Below are positions 1 through 9,876 of a stretch of 44,652 nucleotides of DNA, in pieces. A program made the translations under genes and the position numbers. The DNA comes from Secundilactobacillus collinoides DSM 20515 = JCM 1123. GTDB lineage: Bacteria; Bacillota; Bacilli; Lactobacillales; Lactobacillaceae. How positions within the stretch are numbered: the stretch's first letter is position 1; the number at the start of each line of letters is the position of its first letter. The notes below the pieces were generated by a model that was given only the letters and a program-made list of their open reading frames with translations, did not search any database and had not been told where the DNA came from. Location of the stretch: assembly GCF_001435975.1 (NCBI RefSeq), contig NZ_AYYR01000117.1, positions 34,885 to 79,536 on the forward strand, in the 5' to 3' direction.

Positions 1-1851
1 TGGGGCAACTAAGAGCTTGCTTCCAAACATGTATTCACGTTCGAGGAAGTAGGCGTTGCGGTCCTTAGTGTATTCCAAGAATAGCGGCCGCATGAGTGGT
101 GTCCCAGTTTCGTGGGTGTTAACAGCTTCGTTGAAGAGGTATGGCATCAAAGACAGCTTGAGGTCAACGAACTTGCGAGTGTTATCCACAGCTTCTTCAT
201 CAAAGACCCACGGCACCTTGTACTGACCACTACCATGGTACCGAGAGTGAGAACTCAGTAAGCCGAATTGAGTCCACCGCTTGTACAGATCAGGTGTTGC
301 TTGTTCCTCGAAGCCACTAATATCATGCGCCCAGAAGCCGAAACCTGAAAGTAAGAATGACAGGCCGCCACGTAATGAGTCGGCCATTGACTTGTAACGT
401 GACAAACAGTCGCCGCCCCAGTGAACTGGGAACTTTTGGGAACCAACTGTTGCTGAACGGGCAAAGACAGTTGCTTGGTCGTCGCCCTTTTCCTGCTTGA
501 TCAAATCGAAAACAGTTTGGTTGTATTGCAGGGTGTAATAGTTGTGTTCGCGCTTTGGATCTGAACCGTCAAAGAACTTAACGTCTTCGACAGGAATTCG
601 TTCACCAAAATCGGTCTTGAAGCAGTCGACACCCATATCAAGTAGGGCTTTTAGCTTGGATTGATACCACTTAACAGCATCTGGGTTAGTGAAGTCGACA
701 AAGCCGTTACCAGCTTGCCAGAGATCCCATTGCCAAACGTTGCCGTCTTGGCGCTTGATGAGGTAGCCGTTATCTTGGGCTTCCTTAAACAGTGGGGACT
801 TTTGGGCAATGTATGGGTTGATCCAGACACAGACTTTGATACCGCGGTCGTGAATCTTCTTGATCAAACCTTCTGGATCAGGGAATTGTTCCTTGTCCCA
901 GAGAAGCGTGCACCATTCAAACCCTTTTTGCCAGAAACAGTCAAAGTGAAAGACGTCGAGCGGAATTTTCCGGTCATGCATGCCATCGATGAACTTCAAC
1001 ACAGTTTCAGCACTGTAATCAGTGGTAAATGAAGTTGAGAGCCAAAGACCAAATGACCATGCTGGCGGCAATGCGACTTGACCAGTCAGACGGGTGTACT
1101 TGTTAAGGACATCCTTAGGGGTGGGACCGTCAACGATGAAGTATTGCAGGCTTTCACCTTCAACACTGAACTGGGTCCGGTCAACGTTTTCTGAAGCAAT
1201 TTCAAACGAAACGGTTTCGGGCTGGTTGACGAAAACACCATAGCCTTCAGAGCTTAGGTAGAATGGAATGTTCTTGTAGGCTTCTTCACTACCAGTACCA
1301 CCATCTTTGTTAACGATGTCGACAGTTTGGCCGTTCTTCACGAATGAAGTAAAGCGTTCGCCCAAGCCATAGATCAATTCGTCAACACCCATGGAGAGTT
1401 GTTCACGCATGTAGTGTTTGCCAGTTGACTTGTCTAAGATAACACCCTGTGCCTTTTCCATGGACTTGGTGATCTCCTTACCCTTATGTAAGAAGTCAAG
1501 TTCGAAGTTAGACTTGTATGGGACTTTAGCGGTCAAATCACCAGACTTAAAGGTGATTTCCTTGTCACCCGTGGTGATGTCAACGTTTGGATGTTCATTT
1601 TCCAATTGATAAGAAGGTCCCTTATCATTTTGGTCAAAGTGAATCAGCTTAACGCCGATGACACCTTCAATAGGTGAGGTTAGTTCAATCGTTGACATCC
1701 CAAGATTCAATTCGTCGCCACGTTCGTTAATGTACTTAAATGGCGCGTAAAGTGTTAATTTGTCGTCCGACTTGCGATAGTCGAACACTTCTTTTGGCGA
1801 CTGAATCTCAAATTGAGGTCGGTCTAGCCAGTAACCATCAGTAAACTTCAT
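1..1851 (-). CDS. xylQ: GH31 alpha-xylosidase, C-terminus beyond window
   Basis: Cytoplasmic retaining alpha-xylosidase that splits isoprimeverose and similar alpha-xylosides into xylose and glucose. About 617 N-terminal codons are present; family members are roughly 750-770 residues, so the last fifth lies left of base 1. The catalytic nucleophile motif KTDFGERIP places Asp at residue 414 (codon 610-612), and the acid/base Asp sits in HWGGDC at residue 481 (codon 409-411). Both closely match the spacing in E. coli YicI (416 and 482). The ATG at 1849-1851 follows AGAGGTG. No signal peptide is visible. The gene is divergent from the xylP-like transporter and shares its regulatory region, which points to joint control by the ROK regulator and CcpA. 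Confidence in the family is very high; xylosidase specificity rests on the KTDFGERIP motif and the neighbours. Confidence 0.95.
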   Translation of the reverse strand, partial: MKFTDGYWLDRPQFEIQSPKEVFDYRKSDDKLTLYAPFKYINERGDELNLGMSTIELTSPIEGVIGVKLIHFDQNDKGPSYQLENEHPNVDITTGDKEITFKSGDLTAKVPYKSNFELDFLHKGKEITKSMEKAQGVILDKSTGKHYMREQLSMGVDELIYGLGERFTSFVKNGQTVDIVNKDGGTGSEEAYKNIPFYLSSEGYGVFVNQPETVSFEIASENVDRTQFSVEGESLQYFIVDGPTPKDVLNKYTRLTGQVALPPAWSFGLWLSTSFTTDYSAETVLKFIDGMHDRKIPLDVFHFDCFWQKGFEWCTLLWDKEQFPDPEGLIKKIHDRGIKVCVWINPYIAQKSPLFKEAQDNGYLIKRQDGNVWQWDLWQAGNGFVDFTNPDAVKWYQSKLKALLDMGVDCFKTDFGERIPVEDVKFFDGSDPKREHNYYTLQYNQTVFDLIKQEKGDDQATVFARSATVGSQKFPVHWGGDCLSRYKSMADSLRGGLSFLLSGFGFWAHDISGFEEQATPDLYKRWTQFGLLSSHSRYHGSGQYKVPWVFDEEAVDNTRKFVDLKLSLMPYLFNEAVNTHETGTPLMRPLFLEYTKDRNAYFLEREYMFGSKLLVAP

Positions 1852-1877
1852 TTTGAAACACCTCTGTTTAAGAATGA

Positions 1878-1899
1878 TAGAAAATTGAATTAATTAATT
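1878..1899. promoter_or_regulatory. Candidate XylR operator, copy 1
   Basis: A 22-bp AT-rich element containing the self-complementary core AATTAATTAATT, repeated exactly at 2077-2098. It lies just downstream of the xylQ -10 box, at about +3 to +24 of the predicted transcript, where a bound repressor would block transcription. The assignment to the ROK regulator encoded at 3565 is inference from duplication and position. Confidence 0.65.
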
Positions 1900-1908
1900 G
1901 TCACGAAC

Positions 1909-1937
1909 AGTGTAACGAATCCGCTTTCATTTGTCAA
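1909..1937 (-). promoter_or_regulatory. xylQ promoter (-35 TTGACA, -10 TACACT)
   Basis: Read on the minus strand, TTGACA (1932-1937) and TACACT (1909-1914) are separated by exactly 17 bases and point into xylQ. The -35 hexamer is embedded in a perfect cre box. Confidence 0.8.
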
Positions 1938-1945
1938 CGCTTTCA
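1932..1945 (-). promoter_or_regulatory. CcpA cre box at xylQ promoter
   Basis: TGAAAGCGTTGACA on the minus strand matches the catabolite-response consensus TGWNANCGNTNWCA at every position. It overlaps the -35 hexamer of the xylQ promoter, so CcpA-HPr(Ser-P) binding would repress xylQ when preferred sugars are present. Confidence 0.85.
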
Positions 1946-2041
1946 CAAATTATTTAATACTTGATTATCTCCAATAACCGTTGATATATAAGCGATAAGA
2001 AACAATTTTATAGTTAGTTGTGCTTTTGGGCCAATTAACTA

Positions 2042-2070
2042 TTGACACGAGAAAACGGTTACAATATAAT
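2042..2070 (+). promoter_or_regulatory. xylP-xylR promoter (TTGACA-17-TATAAT)
   Basis: TTGACA at 2042-2047 and TATAAT at 2065-2070 are consensus sigma-A hexamers with a 17-base spacer. A cre-like site fills the spacer and the second 22-bp operator copy begins at the expected transcription start. Confidence 0.9.
2050..2063 (+). promoter_or_regulatory. CcpA cre box in xylP promoter spacer
   Basis: AGAAAACGGTTACA matches TGWNANCGNTNWCA except for the first base (A for T). It lies between the -35 and -10 hexamers of the xylP promoter, a placement expected to give glucose repression. Confidence 0.75.
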
Positions 2071-2076
2071 CGTCCT

Positions 2077-2098
2077 TAGAAAATTGAATTAATTAATT
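2077..2098. promoter_or_regulatory. Candidate XylR operator, copy 2
   Basis: Exact copy of the 22-bp element at 1878-1899, here starting at the predicted start point of the xylP transcript (7 bases after TATAAT). The same element sits just after the start of the divergent xylQ transcript, so one repressor could silence both sides. The AATTAATTAATT core is palindromic, so orientation is not informative. Confidence 0.65.
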
Positions 2099-2129
2099 AT
2101 CCTACTATTTTGATTACGAGGTGTTTCAT

Positions 2130-3536
2130 ATGAGTGAAAATGTTTCTAAAGACTCGACACCCACGCCTATTGAACAACAGCAACAGGTGCCGTGGAAAGA
2201 ACGTTTCTCCTATAGCTTAAGTGATTTTGCCTGCAACCTGTCCTTCCAAATGGTCGGGACCTATCTGATGATCTTCTATACCGATACGTTTGGCATCAGT
2301 GCTGCCGCAGTCGGGACGCTGTTCTTCGTTGCCCGGTTCTTTGATGCCGTCGATGGTCCTTTCTGGGGGATCATGATTGATCATACCCATACTAAGTTTG
2401 GGAAGTCGCGGCCGTACTGGTTATGGTTCTCCATTCCGTTTGCTGTTTTCTGTGTTCTGGTCTTTACCACGCCAAGTTTGAGCTTAACGGGTAAGTTGAT
2501 CTGGGCTTATATTACTTACATCGGTGTCGATGTTTTGTATTCAGCAGTTAACATTCCGATTACGTCAATTTTGCCATCATTAACTAGCAATCCTCAAGAA
2601 CGGGTCACCCTTTCAACGATTCGTCAATTTATGGGAACTGCCGGTGCTGCTATCATCACTGGGATTACCTTGACTATGGTTGCCAAGTTTGGTGGCGGAT
2701 CAACTACCAGCAAACGCGGCTGGTTCATCTGGGCTGTCATTGTTGCTATTATCGTTGTCATTCTTTTTGCAATCGTTTTCAAGAACACGCACGAACGGGT
2801 TCAAACCAAGAGCTCTCGTCAGTCAATTCCAATCAAGGAATCTTTGAAGGCGTTGAAGCGCAACTGGCCATGGGCCATCATCATCTTCATCAACTTTATT
2901 TACTGGTTGGGGATGCAGACCCGTTCACAAGTTACTGTTTACTTCTTTAAGTACAACATGCACGATGCTACGTTGTCGTCATTCATTTTGAGTTTGCAAT
3001 TTGTTTCACTGCTTGCTGTTGTTCTGACACCATGGACTTCTCGTAAGATTGGGAAGCGGAATACCATGCTTGGTGGGATGATTCTTGCCTGTGTCGGTCA
3101 ACTGCTGTTGAGCTGGGGTGCCAGTTCTTTGAACGTACCGATCATTGTTGTTGCCACGATAGTCGGCTACATGGGTACTGGTTATGTTTCAGGCTTGATC
3201 GCCGTTATGCTGGCTGATGCCGTTGACTATGGTGAATGGAAGAACGGTGTTCGCGCTGAAGGTATCGTGACGTCATTCTCAAGTTTCTCTGCTAAGTTAG
3301 GAATGGGCTTTGGTGGTGTTATCACTGGCTGGATCTTGACGGGTACCGGCTACGTGGCTAACCATGCACAAACTGGCGCAGCACTTCACGGAATCGAATT
3401 AAACTACATTTGGGTGCCACTTCTTGGATTTGCGCTTTCAGGTATCTCACTTTTGTTCTATCATGTAGATGGTATCGAAAAGAAGATGCAAAGCGACTTA
3501 GCTGCTAAGCATGCTAAGGAAAACGCTGAAGGCTAA
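2130..3536 (+). CDS. xylP: GPH-family sugar:cation symporter, isoprimeverose transporter type
   Basis: Integral membrane symporter of the glycoside-pentoside-hexuronide family, expected to import isoprimeverose or related xylosides for the adjacent alpha-xylosidase. It is 468 residues with about 12 hydrophobic segments. The family signature GIMIDHTHTKFGKSRPYWLW lies near residue 70, with the usual charged Asp/Arg/Lys pattern after TM2 and a late ADAVDYGEWKNG motif. I chose the ATG at 2130 because GAGGTG ends 6 bases upstream; the in-frame GTG at 2121 is part of that ribosome binding site. The stop is 28 bases before the ROK regulator, so the two genes are likely cotranscribed. Substrate is inferred from the xylQ/xylR neighbours; other alpha- or beta-glycosides are possible. 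Confidence 0.9.
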   Translation: MSENVSKDSTPTPIEQQQQVPWKERFSYSLSDFACNLSFQMVGTYLMIFYTDTFGISAAAVGTLFFVARFFDAVDGPFWGIMIDHTHTKFGKSRPYWLWFSIPFAVFCVLVFTTPSLSLTGKLIWAYITYIGVDVLYSAVNIPITSILPSLTSNPQERVTLSTIRQFMGTAGAAIITGITLTMVAKFGGGSTTSKRGWFIWAVIVAIIVVILFAIVFKNTHERVQTKSSRQSIPIKESLKALKRNWPWAIIIFINFIYWLGMQTRSQVTVYFFKYNMHDATLSSFILSLQFVSLLAVVLTPWTSRKIGKRNTMLGGMILACVGQLLLSWGASSLNVPIIVVATIVGYMGTGYVSGLIAVMLADAVDYGEWKNGVRAEGIVTSFSSFSAKLGMGFGGVITGWILTGTGYVANHAQTGAALHGIELNYIWVPLLGFALSGISLLFYHVDGIEKKMQSDLAAKHAKENAEG

Positions 3537-3564
3537 ACTTCAAGAAAAGTGAGCGTAACAAAAC

Positions 3565-4722
3565 ATGATTATTAATAAAGACGTGATGCGTGATTACAAC
3601 GAACGGTCGGTGCTCCAAACTATTGTGAACTATGGCCCGATTTCGCGAAATGAGATCTCAAAGAAACTCGGCCTGAATAAGGTCTCTGTGTCTGATATTG
3701 TGGGGTCGTTCATTGACCGAAAGCTTGTCTATAGTTTGGACGAAGCCAAATCATCTAATGCCAGTGGCCGTAAACCGGAGTTGATTGAGTATAATTCGGC
3801 TTACGGTTACGTGATAAACTTTAGTTTGAATGGCAATACGTTGGAAATACTTGCAACAAAGCTCGATGGGCGTTCGCTGGATTACAACATCACGGACATT
3901 GATAGTCAGTCAATTTCTGAAATTGTTAGTAAGATGGAAGAAATGGTCAGTCAGTTACCAGATTTTGATACAGAGTTTGGTCTTCAAGCTATTTCCATTG
4001 CTATTTTTGGGATGGTCTACCAGGGTGAAGTCGTGACTTCACCGTTCGTAGAAATTGATGATTTTGACTTGGTTGGCCACTTCGAAGCAAAGTATGATGT
4101 ACCGGTGATTGTGGAAAATGAAGCTAATCTAGCAGCAATTTTTGAGCAGGATTTTAGCAAACAGGAGTTGCAAAATATCGTTGCTGTCAGCATTCACGAT
4201 GGGATTGGTGCCGGCATTATTATCAATACCCAGCTGTACACCGGTAACTATGGTCAGGCCGGAGAAATAGGGCGCGTTATCGTTCAGGATAAGGGAACCA
4301 AGAAACGGCGACTTTCTAAATTGCCGAGCTTTGATTCCGAGTGGTCGCAGCGGGCGTTATTGCGCAAGGCGGCAAGGCTGAAAAAAGATTCAGCCTACAC
4401 ACTTACTGACCTTATCGCTGACTTCAACGCTGGTGATGCTGCCATTAATGGCTTGATTGAAGAATTTTGTTACCATCTGGCAGTCATTGTTAATAATTTG
4501 ATTGCACTCTACGATCCGCAGATGATTTTCTTTAATTCGCCACTGATCGATGCCTTACCGGAAATTCTGAAAAATATCCAAATGAAACTGGGCTTCATGC
4601 CACTAGTTCCGCCCCTGGTCATGTCGAAAGATGTCACCTATGCCACGTTGCTGGGTGGTGCTTCACAAGCCATTCATCGGGTTTTGCACATGGAAGGCAC
4701 GCGATTGATTTTCCATCACTAG
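3565..4722 (+). CDS. xylR: ROK-family transcriptional regulator (XylR type)
   Basis: Sugar-responsive repressor of 385 residues. Residues 10-60 form a winged helix-turn-helix (ISRNEISKKLGLNKVSVSDIV), followed by a ROK sugar-binding domain with VENEANLAAIFE near residue 190 and GQAGEIGRVIV near 228. The zinc motif that many ROK proteins carry after the GEIGH region (CxCGxxGCxE) is absent: the segment after GEIGR is basic (KGTKKRR) and has no cysteines. The gene follows the transporter by 28 bases and has only a weak Shine-Dalgarno sequence. The paired 22-bp elements at the divergent xyl promoters are the natural operator candidates. The effector is inferred to be xylose or a xyloside. Confidence 0.88.
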   Translation: MIINKDVMRDYNERSVLQTIVNYGPISRNEISKKLGLNKVSVSDIVGSFIDRKLVYSLDEAKSSNASGRKPELIEYNSAYGYVINFSLNGNTLEILATKLDGRSLDYNITDIDSQSISEIVSKMEEMVSQLPDFDTEFGLQAISIAIFGMVYQGEVVTSPFVEIDDFDLVGHFEAKYDVPVIVENEANLAAIFEQDFSKQELQNIVAVSIHDGIGAGIIINTQLYTGNYGQAGEIGRVIVQDKGTKKRRLSKLPSFDSEWSQRALLRKAARLKKDSAYTLTDLIADFNAGDAAINGLIEEFCYHLAVIVNNLIALYDPQMIFFNSPLIDALPEILKNIQMKLGFMPLVPPLVMSKDVTYATLLGGASQAIHRVLHMEGTRLIFHH

Positions 4723-4956
4723 CACGTTAGTCGTCATTGAAGGTGCGGGTTTTGAATGACGCGCCGGTCGTTCTTTTATGGTGATTCGTCTTTGATGAAC
4801 ACCTGATAAGCGGCTCGTCTTACAACACCTACGCCTAACATTATTAAGAATCAATCAAGCCCAAATAATCCTGATTTCCCAACTAACCAGGCATTGTTTG
4901 GGCTTGTCTTGTCACTAGAATCGGATAAATAAGTCACTCATGAAAGGATGTTTTAA
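4723..4956. terminator. Intergenic region with imperfect terminator hairpin (4856-4906) and weak promoter
   Basis: CAAGCCCAAA (4856-4865) pairs with TTTGGGCTTG (4897-4906), forming a hairpin after xylR, but the following bases TCTTGTC are a poor U-tract. A second short dyad, CGTCATT/AATGACG, occurs at 4732-4761. A possible weak promoter for the downstream glycosidase operon is TTGTCT (4904-4909), 16 bases, TAAATA (4926-4931). No cre box or copy of the xyl operator is visible here. Confidence 0.45.
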
Positions 4957-6399
<1,443 letters not shown>

Positions 6400-6409
6400 G
6401 TGAATGGTA

Positions 6410-7318
6410 ATGGCAGAAGCAATTGTCCAAACCGCACTGCTGGCTGTTGATATTGGCGGCACAAGTGTGAAAACGGCCTTGTGGCGCAATAATGGCTTGT
6501 TTTGCAAACAACATTTTGACACACCAGCTACTTGGTCGGAATTGTTGACAAAGTTGGATGCCGTTAAGGATGAAAGTACCGCGGCACAGGGCGCTCGGGT
6601 AACAGGCATTGCGGTTAGCTTACCTGGCAGTGTTGATACGGTGACAGGCACGATAACCGGGACCAGTGCTGTCCACTATCTCAATGCATTTCCTGTCCGC
6701 CAGAGCATGGCCGATTATTTCCGGCTTCCTGTCAGCCTCCAAAATGATGCCAACTGTGCGGCACTTGCGGAGTCTTGGCTGGGCAATGCCAGTGATGTGG
6801 CTTCAACGGTGCTGATGATTGTCGGCACCGGTATTGGCGGAGCCATCGTCAACAATCAACAGTTAGTGACCAGTCACGATAATTTTGCCGGCGAGTTCGG
6901 GTACATGGAAATGACGGCTGAGGGTGATACGTTAAGTGAATTAGCGAGTCCGGTCAAGATGGCGCAACACTACGGGCAGGCAACTCAGCAACCGGAAATA
7001 ACCGGACGGGAAGTCTTTGAACGCGCGGATAAAGGTGATTTCCAGGCACAACGTTACGTGAACCGGCTGTATCACTGGTTGAGCGTTGCCGCGTATAATT
7101 TGATTGTTGGGTTGAACCCGGATCGCCTGTTGATTGGTGGCGGGCTCTCGGCACGCGAAGCGGTGATCGCCGAAATTCGGCATCGCGTGAGTGCTATGCA
7201 GGAACGGCACAGCGCCCAGGCAATTCAGACAGAAATTGAACCATGCAAGTATCTTAATGACGCTAATTTGATCGGTGCGGTCCGTCAGTTTGAACAAGAA
7301 CAGGATGTGGCGCACTAG
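6410..7318 (+). CDS. bglK: ROK-family sugar kinase, probable beta-glucoside kinase
   Basis: ATP-dependent sugar kinase of 302 residues. The phosphate motif DIGGTSVK lies near residue 13, the catalytic Asp is in LQNDANCAALAESW, and GTGIGGAI and AGEFGYM follow. The C-terminal NDANLIGAV and AGEFGYM segments resemble beta-glucoside kinase (BglK of Klebsiella and Listeria) more than glucokinase, and the zinc motif of glucokinases is missing. BglK makes cellobiose-6-phosphate and other 6-phospho-beta-glucosides, the substrate class of the upstream GH1 enzyme. I chose the ATG at 6410 (7 bases after AGGTG) over the ATG at 6404, which is only one base from it. The ribosome binding site overlaps the stop of the GH1 gene, so translation is probably coupled. 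A glucokinase or fructokinase role remains possible. Confidence 0.75.
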   Translation: MAEAIVQTALLAVDIGGTSVKTALWRNNGLFCKQHFDTPATWSELLTKLDAVKDESTAAQGARVTGIAVSLPGSVDTVTGTITGTSAVHYLNAFPVRQSMADYFRLPVSLQNDANCAALAESWLGNASDVASTVLMIVGTGIGGAIVNNQQLVTSHDNFAGEFGYMEMTAEGDTLSELASPVKMAQHYGQATQQPEITGREVFERADKGDFQAQRYVNRLYHWLSVAAYNLIVGLNPDRLLIGGGLSAREAVIAEIRHRVSAMQERHSAQAIQTEIEPCKYLNDANLIGAVRQFEQEQDVAH

Positions 7319-7335
7319 AATGTATAAAGGAGCTT

Positions 7336-9570
7336 ATGTGCGAAATGACAAAACAAAATGATCAATCGTTTATTGACCAGTTGACGTTACCTGAGAAGGC
7401 CGCCTTGGTGTCAGGAAAAGACGCTTGGTATACGGCAACTTTGGAACGGGTCGGATTGAAACGACTCATGATGACTGATGGGCCATCTGGGCTGCGTAAA
7501 CAAAATACAAACGCGGCGGTAACGGGTATTAACGACAGTGTGACGGCAGTTAGTTTTCCGTCCTCAGCACTGACGGCTAGTTCGTTTGATCGCGATGCAT
7601 TGAATCAATTGGGACACCATTTGGGCAAGGCCGCACGGGTGGAAAAGGTTGGCGTGCTCCTTGGACCCGGCATTAATTTGAAGCGGAGTCCATTGGCTGG
7701 GCGGAATTTTGAGTACTTTTCTGAGGATCCCTACCTTGCCGGTGAAATGGCGAGTGCTTACGTTGATGGGGTTCAGGCAGAGGGTGTCGGCGTGAGTGTG
7801 AAGCATTTTGCTGCTAACAACCGGGAAAATCAGCGCTTTACTATGTCATCGGACATGGACGAACGGACGCTCCGGGAACTGTACCTGACTGCATTTGAAA
7901 AGGTGGTCAAACACAGCCATCCAGCCACACTGATGTGTTCCTACAACGCCATTAATGGCACGTTGAACTCACAAAATAAACGGTTATTAACTGATATTCT
8001 CCGTGATGAATGGGGCTTCAAAGGGCTTGTGATGTCTGACTGGGGCGCGGTTGCTGACCATACGGCAGCGATTCAAGCCGGCTTAGATTTGGAAATGCCA
8101 GGCAAGGGACCGGCATCCACTCAAGAAATTGTTGACGCCGTGAACGCTGGCGCACTTTCGGAGCATGATTTAAACCGGTCAGTTCTTCGGGTTTTGAAAC
8201 TAGTTTCTGATTATCGACCGGAGAGTGAAACGGTTGAAAAATATGACTTGGATGAACAGCACCAGTTTGCACGAAAACTGGCTGGTGAGAGCATGGTACT
8301 TTTAAAGAATGAGAATGTGTTACCACTGAAACAAGGGCGCTCCTTAGCAGTTATCGGTGAGTTAGCTGAACACCCGCGTTATCAGGGCGGCGGCAGTTCT
8401 CACGTGAACGCCTATCAAGTGGTGACGCCGCTTGACGCGATTCACAAGGCGGATGCCAAAGCCGTATATGAGGCTGGGTATCAATTAGATAGTGAGACAG
8501 CAGATCAAAAGCGACTCGATGCGGCTGTCAGTGCGGCTAAGCAAGCAGACCAAGTCCTGATTTTCGCTGGGTACCCGGCCAGTCGCGAATCAGAAGGATT
8601 TGATAAAACGAGTTTGGCACTTCCGAACAACCAGAACGCGCTGATTGACGCTGTGACTGCAGTCAATGACCACGTGACGGTCGTACTGCAAAACGGTTCC
8701 GTTGTGTTGATGCCGTGGGCGGATAAGGTGCAGGGTATCTTAGAAACTTATCTTGCTGGAGAAGCAGTTGGCGAAGCAACTTGGGACATCCTCTCAGGCG
8801 ACGTGAACCCTGCTGGTCGTTTAGCAGAGACCTTCCCGATTCGACTGGCAGATACACCCAGTTACCTGACCTTTAACGCGGATCCGGATCATGAAAACTA
8901 CCGCGAGGGCTTATTTATGGGGTATCGCTACTATGATAAAAAGCAGGTACCGGTTGCCTTTCCGTTTGGCTTTGGTTTAAGTTACACAACGTTTAAGTAT
9001 GCGAACTTGCAGCTCAACATTGGGTCGGATTCAGTGACGGCGCAACTCTCTGTGACCAACACCGGTAATGTTGCTGGAACCGAAACTGTACAGGCATATG
9101 TGGCAAATAAGGCGAGCCGAATTGAAAAACCAGTCAAAGCACTGGCGAACTTCGCAAAGGTGACTTTGCAACCTGGTGAAACTAAAACCGTTAGCCTCAC
9201 GCTCAATCAGCGTGCTTTTAGCTGGTACAATCCGGAAATTTCCGATTGGCAAGTCGATAACGGTGAGTATGACATTTTGATTGGGACCAGTAGTCAAGAC
9301 ATTCGTTTGCAAGCAACCGCAACGTTAGACTGGCCTCAAGCTGCTAAGCCTAAAGTCACGTTGAATAGTTACATTGGTGATGTTTTAGCATTGCCCGAAG
9401 CACAGGCGGCGCTTAAAGCGAGTGGGTTGACCGAAACCTTTGCGGCGTTAGCATCGGGTGAAACAACCGACCAGCAGATGCTGCTCAACATTCCGTTGCG
9501 TTCAGCCAACATGGTTGGGGCAACGCAGGAACAATTGACACAATTTTTAACCCTGATGCATGAACTGTAG
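7336..9570 (+). CDS. GH3 beta-glucosidase/beta-xylosidase
   Basis: Glycoside hydrolase family 3 enzyme of about 744 residues with the usual order: (beta/alpha)8 barrel (residues 1-280), nucleophile Asp at about residue 235 in LVMSDWGAV, alpha/beta sandwich domain (about 310-540, with GGGSSHV), and a C-terminal fibronectin III-like domain (about 560-670). KHFAANNREN and the ERTLRELYL segment are typical substrate-site motifs. No signal peptide, so it acts inside the cell on unphosphorylated beta-glycosides. AAAGGAG ends only 3 bases before the ATG at 7336; the in-frame ATG at 7345 (spacing 12) is an alternative start. Last gene of the GH1-kinase-GH3 operon, followed by a strong hairpin at 9725. 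Confidence 0.9.
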   Translation: MCEMTKQNDQSFIDQLTLPEKAALVSGKDAWYTATLERVGLKRLMMTDGPSGLRKQNTNAAVTGINDSVTAVSFPSSALTASSFDRDALNQLGHHLGKAARVEKVGVLLGPGINLKRSPLAGRNFEYFSEDPYLAGEMASAYVDGVQAEGVGVSVKHFAANNRENQRFTMSSDMDERTLRELYLTAFEKVVKHSHPATLMCSYNAINGTLNSQNKRLLTDILRDEWGFKGLVMSDWGAVADHTAAIQAGLDLEMPGKGPASTQEIVDAVNAGALSEHDLNRSVLRVLKLVSDYRPESETVEKYDLDEQHQFARKLAGESMVLLKNENVLPLKQGRSLAVIGELAEHPRYQGGGSSHVNAYQVVTPLDAIHKADAKAVYEAGYQLDSETADQKRLDAAVSAAKQADQVLIFAGYPASRESEGFDKTSLALPNNQNALIDAVTAVNDHVTVVLQNGSVVLMPWADKVQGILETYLAGEAVGEATWDILSGDVNPAGRLAETFPIRLADTPSYLTFNADPDHENYREGLFMGYRYYDKKQVPVAFPFGFGLSYTTFKYANLQLNIGSDSVTAQLSVTNTGNVAGTETVQAYVANKASRIEKPVKALANFAKVTLQPGETKTVSLTLNQRAFSWYNPEISDWQVDNGEYDILIGTSSQDIRLQATATLDWPQAAKPKVTLNSYIGDVLALPEAQAALKASGLTETFAALASGETTDQQMLLNIPLRSANMVGATQEQLTQFLTLMHEL

Positions 9571-9724
9571 GCAAGAACGTGCCAGGTATCGGTTAAAGAT
9601 TGACACAGAAACGGACGATTTTAGTAAATCCCGGGTGACTTTTGTGATTCTATGCAAGCCTTTAGTTTGCAGCGCTGGGTTGACCAGAAAATGGTTCTAA
9701 AATCAAATGTTATTCACAGGATAC
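9571..9724. other. Intergenic, no gene seen
   Basis: Between the GH3 stop and the strong hairpin. It contains a TTGACA (9600-9605) without a convincing -10 partner. No conserved reading frame or long repeat was found. Confidence 0.5.
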
Positions 9725-9775
9725 AAGCGCCCCCATTTAATAATCCCGTTTTAGGATTATTAAATGGGGGCGCTT
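9725..9775. terminator. Long perfect hairpin after the GH3 operon
   Basis: A 22-bp perfect inverted repeat (9725-9746 with 9754-9775) with a 7-base loop CGTTTTA; the stem begins AAGCGCCCCC. There is no U-tract on either side, yet its position between the convergent GH3 operon and aquaporin gene suggests a bidirectional terminator or transcript-stabilising structure. Confidence 0.75.
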
Positions 9776-9876
9776 ATATGATTGCTTAGTGCACGTTCAA
9801 CCTGGATGACTAGCATGCATTATAACCATTATTGTATTGCGTATTGTGCCTATTGGTCCAGTATCTGTTGGTGCCA

